Shown here: positions 7,660-14,661 of the stretch, piece after piece
How the letters are laid out: every line of letters starts with the position of its first letter
Numbering within the stretch: the stretch's first letter is position 1
Source of the DNA: Laceyella putida
GTDB taxonomy: Bacteria > Bacillota > Bacilli > Thermoactinomycetales > Thermoactinomycetaceae
Direction of reading: 5' to 3'
Assembly (NCBI RefSeq): GCF_042665195.1
Contig: NZ_JBHTBW010000033.1
Coordinates: forward strand, 1-25,696
DNA: 25,696 nt
The notes under the pieces: generated by a model
Seen by the model: only the letters and a program-made list of their open reading frames with translations
Told to the model about the DNA's origin: nothing
Database searches by the model: none
Translations under genes and position numbers: made by a program

Positions 7660-8286
7660 TTGACCATACAGGTCCGTCCCTATACCCTCGCCGATTTCCC
7701 GCGACTCCTAGACATTCAAAAAGAAGCGTTTCCTCCGCCGTTTCCCGAGGAGCTACTGTGGAGCGAAGACCAGATCGCTTCCCATGTGCATACGTTCCCC
7801 GAAGGTGGTCTCCTTGCGGAAGTGGATGGAGTGGCGGCCGGTTCAGCCACCGCACTGATTATCCATTATACAGGCAAACCCCATACCTGGGCCGAAGTGG
7901 CTGACAACGGCTACATCACAGGTAGCCATAATCCCAACGGGGACAGTCTATACGGCATCGACCTATGCGTGCGACCGCAATTTCGCGGCCAAGGCATCGC
8001 CCAAGCGTTATATGAGGCCCGGAAGGAACTCGTGGTGCGATTGGGGCTGACCCGCTTGATTGCCGGTTGCCGAATTCCCGGTTACCACCGTTATCAGCAT
8101 GAACTTTCGGCACATGAGTATGTGGAGAAAGTGAAGAAAAATGAATTAAAAGATATGGTGCTCAGTTTTATGATCAAACAAGGGCTGCACCCGTTGCAAA
8201 TATTGGACCATTACCTGGACGATGAAGAATCTTGCCATTATGCCGTCTTGGTAGAATGGAAAAATCCACACAAAAATGAGGGATGA
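7660..8286 (+). CDS. GNAT acetyltransferase, N-terminal half of a split YhcX-type enzyme
   Basis: A 208-aa GNAT-fold protein. The acetyl-CoA loop is clear in CVRPQFRGQGIAQALYEARK. The TTG at 7660 is preferred because AGAGAGGTG ends about 6 nt upstream; a GTG three codons earlier lies inside that ribosome site. The next gene, a carbon-nitrogen hydrolase, is in the same reading frame and only one codon (ATC) separates this TGA from its ATG. In B. subtilis YhcX and many Bacillales relatives these two domains form one protein of about 510 aa, and 208 + 294 aa matches that size. The pair therefore looks like that enzyme divided at the domain border. The acetylation substrate is unknown. Confidence 0.8.
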   Translation: MTIQVRPYTLADFPRLLDIQKEAFPPPFPEELLWSEDQIASHVHTFPEGGLLAEVDGVAAGSATALIIHYTGKPHTWAEVADNGYITGSHNPNGDSLYGIDLCVRPQFRGQGIAQALYEARKELVVRLGLTRLIAGCRIPGYHRYQHELSAHEYVEKVKKNELKDMVLSFMIKQGLHPLQILDHYLDDEESCHYAVLVEWKNPHKNEG

Positions 8287-8289
8287 ATC

Positions 8290-9174
8290 ATGTTGACACT
8301 CCGCATTGGCATTGTCCAATACGAACTGGCTCCCCTTCAGACCGAAGCGGACTTTTGGGATGGAATCAGGCAAGATGTGGAACAGGCCAAAGCCGATCAG
8401 GTGCGACTGTTAATCTATCCGGAATATCTGACCGCCCACCTATTGGCCTTAAGCTCTCCGCTGGCTCATGATCAAGCGGCTCCGTATATCGACGGATTCA
8501 CAGAGCGGTACATCCGCTTTTTCAGTGACTTGAGCCGTGATTCCGGCATCATCATTCTGGCAGGCACGCATATCCATCGCGAGGGAAACGGGTACGTCAA
8601 TGAAGCCTATCTCTTTTTCCCGGATGGCCGGATCGAGACCCAGCAAAAACTGCACTTGACGCCAGAAGAACGGAACTGCTGGCATCTAACCCCAGGCAAT
8701 CACCTCAATGTGATTGACACGGAATTTGGCCGGATGGCGATTTTAATCTGCTACGACATCGAATTCCCGGAGTTGTCCCGCATTGTGGCCCAACAAGACG
8801 TGGTACTTATCCTCAATCCTACATATACGGATCAAGCAGCCGGCTATTATCGCGTTCGCTACTGCGCCCAAGCGCGGGCGATTGAGAATCAACGGTTTGT
8901 GGCCTTAAGCGGGATGGTGGGAATGTTGCCGTATATTCCGCAAATCGATGCAGGTTACGCCGAAAGCGGTTGCTTCTCCCCATGCGATTATCCGTTTCCG
9001 CCGAACGGGATCTTAAACATCGCCCCAGATGCCCAAAAAACGGTCGTCATCGCCGATCTCAATCTTTCTGAGCTGAAACGCAATTGGGCACAAGGGCAAG
9101 TTTCCCCTTATAAAGATCGGAAACCCGAATTGTATCAGCAACTGGCAAAACAAGTACCAAACTCATCGAGATAG
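8290..9174 (+). CDS. Nitrilase-superfamily carbon-nitrogen hydrolase, C-terminal half of a split YhcX-type enzyme
   Basis: A 294-aa amidase/nitrilase-fold hydrolase. The Glu-Lys-Cys catalytic triad is complete: E45 in LLIYPEYLTAH, K120 in QQKLHLTPEE and C154 in ILICYDIEFPELSR. Members cleave C-N bonds of amides or nitriles through a cysteine acyl-enzyme. The ATG is four bases after the TGA of the GNAT gene, and GAGGG inside the end of that gene gives a ribosome site at about 8 nt, so the two are probably translationally coupled. The frames are identical, so readthrough of the TGA would give a fused 504-residue chain. A terminator follows at 9183. Confidence 0.88.
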   Translation: MLTLRIGIVQYELAPLQTEADFWDGIRQDVEQAKADQVRLLIYPEYLTAHLLALSSPLAHDQAAPYIDGFTERYIRFFSDLSRDSGIIILAGTHIHREGNGYVNEAYLFFPDGRIETQQKLHLTPEERNCWHLTPGNHLNVIDTEFGRMAILICYDIEFPELSRIVAQQDVVLILNPTYTDQAAGYYRVRYCAQARAIENQRFVALSGMVGMLPYIPQIDAGYAESGCFSPCDYPFPPNGILNIAPDAQKTVVIADLNLSELKRNWAQGQVSPYKDRKPELYQQLAKQVPNSSR

Positions 9175-9182
9175 TCCATTAG

Positions 9183-9223
9183 GCGTTCTTTCGCAACCTG
9201 CGATCGAACGCTTTATTTTTTTC
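9183..9223 (+). terminator. Terminator of the GNAT-nitrilase pair
   Basis: GCGTTC (9183-9188) and GAACGC (9206-9211), with a smaller CGCA/TGCG pairing in the loop, then TTTATTTTTTT. Confidence 0.8.
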
Positions 9224-9363
9224 CAAAAGCAAGAAGGAAAAAAACGGAGATGGAACGAAATGGTTGTTCGCACAATGGCATGGAACATTATCCGCCACAG
9301 AGACCCCAATGACAAATGAATAGGCTCGTTCCTGCCCCACCTGCCCAAAAGGAGGAAAATCCC

Positions 9364-11158
9364 TTGTCCACTTTTAAGCAGATCCTTCGCGCCGTTCACT
9401 TTTCCTTCAGCTTGGTTTGGCAGCACAATCGCCCCTATCTTTTTCTCGCGGCCGGCATTCGCATCATTTTAGGCTTCCTCCCTCTTCTTCACGTCTGGCT
9501 CACCCAGGAGCTGATCAACAGCGCCGTCCATTTCATTCAGACCAAAGCCGCTTTTTCCAACGTGATCATCTTGTTGCTCCTGCAGATCTTCGTCATGTTT
9601 ATCCAGTATGCGATCGGGATTTGGACCGAAGTGATCGATCGCAAAATGGATAACATCGTCGGAATGGTGTGCAAAGAACGCGTGTTGGCCCGTGTAAACG
9701 AGCTCTCCTATCTCACTTTTGAAAACCCGGAATTTTACAACATGTTTGACCGAGCCGTCGACAGTCGATATATGATCGGCGAACTAACCAAAAGCACGCT
9801 CAGTTTCGCGAGTAGCTTGATAACCATCTTCTCCCTGATTGGTTACTTGGTGCAAATCCATTGGTTGCTGACTGCCATTCTTTTCTTGGGCACCATTCCC
9901 GTCCTTGTGATCGACATGCGATTTGGTAACCGGCGTTACAAACTCGCCCGATCACTCACCGCCCTCACACGCAAAGAATTTTATCTCACGCATCTGCTCA
10001 GTTGGCGACACAACATCAAAGAAGTGCGCTTATACCAATTGAACGACTACCTCTTGAATGAGTGGCGCCAAGTCTTCAAACAGGATGCCGACAGCAAGCT
10101 GAAACTTCTCATCAAGCAAAACAAATGGAACCTGTTGGCGCGCGCGTTCTTGATCGCTACTTATGCCGCAGCGGGGTTATTCACCATCTCCCTTATCCGC
10201 AGTGGTCAAATCATCATCGGCCAACTGGTCTCCGTCATGCAGTCCCTGCAAAACGTCCAAGATCGCCTGACCAGTATCACGCGCATGCTCGCTCAGTTTT
10301 ACGAAAACAGCTTCTACATCCACGACACCGTTCAATTTCTCCATTTTGCCGAAGAACCCCAGACCTGCGAACGCCACCGCTCGCCGATTGAACGGATTGA
10401 GCGCATCGAAGTCAACGGACTCACCTTTACGTACCCTGAGCGGGACAAAGCCGCCATTCAAGATATCCGCTTCACCATCCGGCCCGGCAAGAAAATCGCC
10501 ATCGTCGGCGAAAATGGTTCGGGCAAAACCACATTGATCAAGAGTTGGGATGACGGGCCTGTACGAAGTCCCGTCATCCCAACTCTTGATCAATGGTATC
10601 CCCAGCGCCCAAGTCGACACATCTTCTTACCAAGATCGGATTGCCGTCTTATTCCAGGATTTCAACCGCTACAATCTTACTGTCCGGGAAAATATCGGCT
10701 TTGGGCGCATCAGTGAACTGTCTGCGACAAAGCATATTACCGCCGCGGCAACGAAGGCGGGAATCCACCCGACCATTGAGCAATTGCCCAAACAGTATGC
10801 CTCGGAATTGGGCAAGTTTTTCAATGAAGGAAACGAACTTTCTGGCGGCCAATGGCAAAAATTGGCCATCGCCCGCGCTTTTTTCCGGAACAGTGATCTG
10901 ATCATCCTGGATGAACCGACTTCCGCCCTCGATCCACGCGCGGAGATTGAAATCATCGACCATTTCTTTTCCATGGCCCAGGACAAAGCCATCATCTTGA
11001 TCACCCACCGTTTGGGCCCTGTTAGCCAAGCTGATGAAATTCTCGTCATGGAAGATGGCAAAGTCGTCGAACAAGGAAGCCACGCCGAACTGATCTCCCT
11101 GGGGGGAAACTACGCCAAAATGTATGAAACGCAATCCCGCTGGTACCAAGCGAATTAA
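9364..11158 (+). pseudogene. ABC exporter (fused membrane and ATPase domains), frameshifted in the Walker A region
   Basis: A half-size ABC transporter that would be 597 aa if the frame were continuous. Residues 1-330 form a six-helix exporter domain. The nucleotide-binding domain has Walker A GENGSGKTTLIK, Q-loop LFQDFNRY, signature LSGGQWQKLAIARA, Walker B LIILDEPTSALDP and H-loop ITHR. TTG at 9364 is the start (AAAGGAGG 9 nt upstream); an upstream ATG at 9316 would include the ribosome site. Just after Walker A a +1 shift sends the first frame to a stop at 10716, while the rest of the ATPase continues from 10550. The shift lies inside a perfect 26-bp inverted repeat (10532-10595). Unless frameshifting occurs, no intact ATPase is made. 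Confidence 0.88.
10532..10595. repeat. Perfect 26-bp inverted repeat at the ABC frameshift
   Basis: Arms 10532-10557 and 10570-10595 are exact reverse complements around a 12-nt loop (CCTGTACGAAGT). The right arm reads as normal ABC protein sequence (PSSQLLIN). In the left arm seven bases (10543-10549, AGTTGGG or a shift of it) stand where about six bases coding for two residues are expected between TLIK and MTG or LTG. The left arm therefore seems to have been overwritten to match the right arm. Confidence 0.9.
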
Positions 11159-11197
11159 AGAAGGTGGCGGATTGATACTGTCAATGAGTGGAATGAG

Positions 11198-11228
11198 AAG
11201 ACCGGGAGTGGATTTCCCGGTCTTTTTC
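11198..11228 (+). terminator. Terminator of the ABC gene
   Basis: AAGACCGGGA (11198-11207), 7-nt loop, TCCCGGTCTT (11215-11224), then Ts. Confidence 0.88.
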
Positions 11229-11367
11229 ATTATTCACTATTAGGTAAATCTTTTCAAAGGCACTTCAAGCCGATTGTGCGATCCAAACCGCTGACATTTA
11301 CACTCCTAAATACCCCATAACAATTCTATGTTTGCATGGTAGTACAATTTAAAGCAACATAAAAGAT

Positions 11368-11384
11368 ACCGAACCGTCCGGCTC
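11368..11384. promoter_or_regulatory. TetR-type operator upstream of the DJ-1 gene
   Basis: ACCGAACCGTCCGG followed by CTCAAAAA. It shares the palindromic core ACCGnACnGTnCGG and the downstream CTCAAAAA with the site at 13254-13273 in front of the DUF2306 gene. The TetR regulator encoded at 12575-13168 is the likely ligand. It lies 21-37 bp before the DJ-1 start codon, where binding would block transcription. Confidence 0.65.
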
Positions 11385-11464
11385 AAAAATCGAGGAGGAA
11401 TCCTATGCTGGTTCAAATCGTTTTATTTGATGGTTTTGATCTTCTGGACGCAATAGCACCTTAC

Positions 11465-11869
11465 GAAGTTGCCGACTGAAAGCCCAACTCTTTCAAGGAT
11501 GGGATGAAAGTCGGCGTTGCTCGGTAATCCCTTTATGGGATTGTTAAGAGCAACAATTTTCAGTATAATCCATCGCGTGAGCGGTGCTCATCCCACTGGT
11601 AGTGGGTTTTGTTCCTCTGTACGTCATGATATGGGGTTCCAGTGGCGAACCAATCTCTCCCACTGGGTAAAATCATGAGAGTGAGTAAAACGGAACTAGA
11701 ACGCTGGTAATAGGCGTTCCGCCCATGTGGGTACATGCAACATGAGTTGTAAAACTGCATGGGACGGGCTGATGAGACAGCCCTGAACTTGGGAGTTGCA
11801 TGAAGCAGAAATGGATTGAGTGCGCTAACTACCCAATAATCCCACGGCTTCAGCCGTGTGGAGTCTCAA
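11465..11869 (+). mobile_element. Non-autonomous IS200/IS605-type element (405 bp, no transposase)
   Basis: The insert starts directly after the host tetranucleotide TTAC (11461-11464) and ends in TCAA (11866-11869). These are the left and right cleavage tetranucleotides described for IS608. There is no net duplication: removing 11465-11869 rejoins TAC-GAA-GTA and restores the DJ-1 frame. An AAAG precedes the subterminal left hairpin (CCCA...TGGG, 11482-11502). The right end has the classic hairpin CCACGGCTTCAGCCGTGTGG (11842-11861) preceded by AAT. Inside is a strong hairpin (GTTGCTC 11516-11522 with GAGCAAC 11548-11554, inner AATCCC/GGGATT). No frame for TnpA or TnpB is present, so movement would need enzymes supplied from elsewhere. 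Confidence 0.85.
11640..11869 (+). ncRNA. Candidate omega/reRNA-like scaffold at the element's right end
   Basis: In IS605-family elements the sequence up to the right end is often transcribed as the guide RNA of TnpB, with the guide taken from the host DNA just beyond the end. This insert keeps about 230 bp of right-end sequence containing several short pairings and the terminal hairpin, although no tnpB remains. If transcribed, its guide would begin at 11870 (GAAGTATTTTGTGCTGC). The extent of the RNA is a guess; the sequence shows only the right end and its position. Confidence 0.3.
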
Positions 11870-12459
11870 GAAGTATTTTGTGCTGCTGAGATGTACTCAG
11901 GTGGGGCATTAAGCGTTGAACTCGTAACAGCCGAGGGGGCGCGATTAGTTTCGAGCGGAATAAACGGACTTAAGATTCCCGCCAATGGAAGACTCAATCC
12001 GGAACGTGCCCAACTCATTCTTGTGCCCGGTGCTTCCGGGGAAATCACTGGAAATGGGCCACATTCCGTACCGGCCATACTCAGGAGGGCAATGGAAACG
12101 GAGTTAACCAACCTAGTCAGGCAGGCACTCGGCAAACCTGGCCTGACGATTGCGACTGTCTGTGGAGGGTCTCTTTTGCTTGCAATGGCTGGATTACTGG
12201 AAGGTCGTCATGCTGTCACTAATCATCTTGGAATGGACGTTCTGGGGGCAACAGGAGCAATTGAGGTTGTCGAGTTTGTCGATGCCGCCATCGATGGAAA
12301 TCGGCTCACTTGGTTTCAACGCATCACGAAACCCATGCGTCTAAATCTGAATTTCGAAGTGACTGTAAACGGCAATAGGATGACCGGAATCGCCAAGGCA
12401 GGTTTGCTGCCTGCCTCAAAAATAATGGGCGAGCGCGTTGCAGAAACCAACTGAATATA

Positions 12460-12566
12460 AACCCTTTGGCATATTGCGGGATCATGAAATATAAGGCGGA
12501 TTTTCCCGATGGCAGGTTCGGTCATCGGCCCGCTTCATGATGCGGCCTTATAACATATTTAGGGTT
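12460..12566. repeat. Imperfect long inverted repeat between the DJ-1 gene and tetR
   Basis: AACCCT (12460-12465) matches AGGGTT (12561-12566), and ATCATGA (12481-12487) matches TCATGAT (12535-12541), with further partial pairing between. It fills the gap between two convergent genes and may be a diverged bidirectional terminator or a small palindromic repeat. Confidence 0.4.
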
Positions 12567-12574
12567 GATGACTG

Positions 12575-13168
12575 TTAATGACGCTTGAATGTCATTAACA
12601 GTCGTTCAATATTCTTCATTGCATAGCCGACATGCTTATTATCGCGGGTCAGCCTGCTCGACATAATGCTGCCTTCAATCGATGAGAAGATGAAGGATGC
12701 CACGGATTCGGTGTCCATATCTGACTGGAATTCCCCATCGGCTACTCCCTGCATTAAAATGCTTTGGATGAAAGCCAGCATATGTTCATAAGCAGCAAGA
12801 GCTTGATCTCGCAGGACGGGGAAAGAATGATCACTCTCAACGGCCGTATTCAAGAAAGGACACCCCCCTTTAATTGGAGGATTATGAACGGTATCACTGT
12901 ATACATTACACATCGCCAGTATTTTCTCGGTTGCCGTTTTGGAACCTGCAACGGCCGCTGAGAAATGTCCCCATAGTACTTCTCCCGCATATTTGAATGC
13001 CTCTAGGGCAATTTCATCCTTACTGGAGAAGCTTCGGTAAAGCCCGCCTTTTGTTAATCCGGTGGCCTCAATAATATCCTGCATCGTCGTTCCGGCATAT
13101 CCCTTTTGATTGAAAAGTTCCGCGGACTTCATGATGATATGAGTTCTTGTTTTTTCGCCCTTGCGCAT
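12575..13168 (-). CDS. TetR/AcrR family transcriptional regulator
   Basis: A 197-aa repressor. The N-terminal helix-turn-helix is canonical (IIMKSAELFNQKGYAGTTMQDIIEATGLTKGGLYRSFSSKDE, residues about 10-52). The ligand domain holds GGCPFLNTAVESDHSFPVLRDQA, a cysteine-bearing segment common in the TetR group that senses reactive electrophiles (NemR/YxaF-like). The ATG at 13168 is favoured by AAAGGA 9 nt upstream; an ATG nine codons earlier lacks a site. The gene is divergent from the DUF2306 gene and convergent with the DJ-1 gene. Operators matching one palindrome stand before both, so I infer that it represses both, and itself. A perfect 13-bp hairpin (12570-12603) covers its last codons but lacks a T run. 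Confidence 0.88.
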   Translation of the reverse strand: MRKGEKTRTHIIMKSAELFNQKGYAGTTMQDIIEATGLTKGGLYRSFSSKDEIALEAFKYAGEVLWGHFSAAVAGSKTATEKILAMCNVYSDTVHNPPIKGGCPFLNTAVESDHSFPVLRDQALAAYEHMLAFIQSILMQGVADGEFQSDMDTESVASFIFSSIEGSIMSSRLTRDNKHVGYAMKNIERLLMTFKRH

Positions 13169-13253
13169 GTGCAAATTCCTTTCTTCATTTATCATGTCGG
13201 TACATAGTATTGTAACATTTCTTTAGTGAATCATAGCACATCATAATAAAAAG

Positions 13254-13273
13254 GAACCGGACGGTACGGTCTC
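13254..13273. promoter_or_regulatory. TetR-type operator between tetR and the DUF2306 gene
   Basis: The sequence ACCGGACGGTACGGT is an exact match to ACCGnACnGTnCGGT, a 15-bp palindrome, and is followed by CTCAAAAA. A CATAAT -10-like box lies just upstream at about 13240. Its partner is at 11368-11384. Confidence 0.65.
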
Positions 13274-13319
13274 AAAAACTCAGGAAAAACAATCCATTTC
13301 AAAATGAGGTTTTTATGAA

Positions 13320-13973
13320 ATGACAAAAAGCAAACAATTATATCTGCTTATGTTAGCCGTTTCCATCGTTTATATCATTTACGTCGTGTATTTCAATTTC
13401 AAACACGATCCCCAAGCTACTGAATTTTTAAGCCATAAATCCAACCTAAAACGTCCCATCAATATCCCTGTCTGGTTAAACGTGATGTATGTGCATGTAG
13501 CGACTGCTAGCATGGCAATGGTATCGGGAGCTATTAATTTTTCAAATCAGATATTGAGAAAATACCGAGAGCTCCACAGAATCAACGGGTATGTATATCT
13601 GGTTTGCGTAAGTCTTGCTGTCGTAACATCCGGATACATGGCCCCTTACGCGACAGGTGGAAAAATCAACAGCCGGGCTTTTAACTTTGTAAATATCATT
13701 TGGCCTTTGATAACAATCGCCGCGCTTGTAAAAATCAAACAAAAGCAGGTGAACAAACACCGGAAATGGATGGTCCGAAGCTATGTGTTCTGTTTCACGA
13801 ATATGTTCATTCATCTCATTTCATTTGTTTTATATCAATTATTCGAAATGAATTATGATTCTGCTTATACAATCGGTGTCTACGGCACAATTCTCTTAAA
13901 TTTCACTTTAGCCGAGATCGTTATCCGATACATTTATAAAATACCTATTGATTCGTTGACGGTCAAAAAGTAA
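13320..13973 (+). CDS. DUF2306 family integral membrane protein
   Basis: A 217-aa protein with about seven hydrophobic segments. The DUF2306 pattern is visible: YRELHRINGYVYLVCVSLAV in the first half and NKHRKWMVRSYVFCFTNM in the second, whose conserved histidines lie at the ends of membrane helices. The function of the family is not established. GAGGT lies 10-14 nt upstream of the ATG; a short ATG-AAA-TGA minicistron at 13315 overlaps the start by one base and could couple translation. The operator at 13254 ties it to the adjacent TetR gene and, through the shared site, to the DJ-1 gene. Confidence 0.82.
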   Translation: MTKSKQLYLLMLAVSIVYIIYVVYFNFKHDPQATEFLSHKSNLKRPINIPVWLNVMYVHVATASMAMVSGAINFSNQILRKYRELHRINGYVYLVCVSLAVVTSGYMAPYATGGKINSRAFNFVNIIWPLITIAALVKIKQKQVNKHRKWMVRSYVFCFTNMFIHLISFVLYQLFEMNYDSAYTIGVYGTILLNFTLAEIVIRYIYKIPIDSLTVKK

Positions 13974-14012
13974 GGAAGAAAAGCTTGGCACTTGCTCGGG
14001 ATCATTCCATCA

Positions 14013-14150
14013 CTATGGCATGTCTGATAAATCCATTACGTGAATAGCAACATGTTGAACACGGTTCATTCGCTTATCAGACCAATATGAATTAATAAAC
14101 ATTCCTATTAATGCACAAGTAAAAGGAATGGCCATTAACCATCCCAACAT
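14013..14150 (-). pseudogene. Fragment of an MFS transporter (anion:cation symporter type)
   Basis: A 45-aa open stretch beginning MLGWLMAIPFTCALIGMFIN and continuing SYWSDKRMNRVQHVAI. The W-L-x-A-I-P-[FY] run followed by a membrane helix and SD-[KR] loop is the form seen at TM7-TM8 of phthalate/hexuronate-type MFS permeases, where R-x-x-H-V-A follows. The rest of that transporter (over 400 aa) is missing. There is no good ribosome site, so I call it a remnant. Confidence 0.5.
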
Positions 14151-14160
14151 TGACACTCAA

Positions 14161-14310
14161 CATCATTTTCTCATTAAAGAAATCAACAGCCTTTGGTGGA
14201 TACTCAAGTGCCAAACCCACAACCCAGTGGAACTCAGGATCGTGGGGATTAAGCCCTTTCGACTGATTTAAGAACGCTCGTTTCCTATCCTCCGTTTGAA
14301 AAAAGAAATA
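14161..14310 (-). pseudogene. Open fragment of unknown family
   Basis: A minus-strand frame reads FQTEDRKRAFLNQSKGLNPH then DPEFHWVVGLALEYPPKAVD and FFNEKMM. Its composition looks like real soluble protein rather than chance, but it has no start codon with a ribosome site and I do not recognise the family. It runs directly into the MFS fragment in a different frame, consistent with a scar of deletions. Confidence 0.35.
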
Positions 14311-14355
14311 TCAATCGGCATCGTCCCGTATATTGACTCCTTCAACATACGGGTA

Positions 14356-14469
14356 TTACTTTTTCGCTATATCGGGGAATACTCCCATAAATTTTTTCAT
14401 TTCTGATGTAGCGAACATGGCCGGCTTCAATCCTTTGCATAACGCTTCGATTTCACTGCTTCCCAACAT
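14356..14469 (-). CDS. Small ORF or gene remnant (37 aa)
   Basis: ATG at 14469 with AAGGGGGT about 13 nt upstream encodes MLGSSEIEALCKGLKPAMFA followed by TSEMKKFMGVFPDIAKK. It ends just before a hairpin (14325-14331 with 14347-14353). It could be a genuine small protein or the N terminus of the broken gene whose next part is the fragment at 14161-14310. No family is recognised. Confidence 0.35.
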   Translation of the reverse strand: MLGSSEIEALCKGLKPAMFATSEMKKFMGVFPDIAKK

Positions 14470-14499
14470 AGTAGTATACAACCCCCTTAAAAAAGAGAA

Positions 14500-14523
14500 A
14501 TGGAGACCCTATTAGGTCTCCAT
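14500..14523. terminator. Short perfect hairpin, likely terminator
   Basis: ATGGAGACC (14500-14508), 6-nt loop, GGTCTCCAT (14515-14523). On the minus strand TTCTCTTTTTT follows. It is the second hairpin downstream of glnA. Confidence 0.6.
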
Positions 14524-14580
14524 ATTATATTCCAAATAATCAAGTGTTCTGGTTGTAGAGTGTTTTTCTATTGATTCGAC

Positions 14581-14626
14581 AAAAAAGGCTGCTGACCCTG
14601 CCTTTGAAGGCAGTTTGTCGGCAGCC
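14581..14626 (-). terminator. Terminator of glnA
   Basis: GGCTGC/GCAGCC (14587-14592 with 14621-14626) and an inner CTGCC/GGCAG (14598-14602 with 14609-14613), followed on the minus strand by six Ts. It lies 35 bp past the glnA stop. Confidence 0.85.
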
Positions 14627-14661
14627 TCACAGGAGCTAAAAGAGCCTCCTGCTTTTGACGA

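Larger units (their letters stand above)
11405..12454 (+). pseudogene. DJ-1/PfpI family protein gene, interrupted by an IS605-type element
   Basis: Two pieces in one frame: 11405-11464 (MLVQIVLFDGFDLLDAIAPY) and 11870-12454 (EVFCAAEMYS onward). Joined, they give a 214-aa class-I glutamine-amidotransferase-like protein of the DJ-1/ThiJ/PfpI group. C118 sits in the nucleophile-elbow sequence ATVCGGSLLLAMAGLLEGRHAVTNH, close to isonitrile hydratases and to the N-terminal part of some AraC regulators. The start has an excellent GAGGAGGAA site. As it stands, the first piece runs four codons into the insert and stops at 11479. The second piece could start from a GTG at 11858 inside the insert, but would lack the first beta-strand and its acidic residue. 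A TetR-type operator precedes the gene. Confidence 0.85.
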
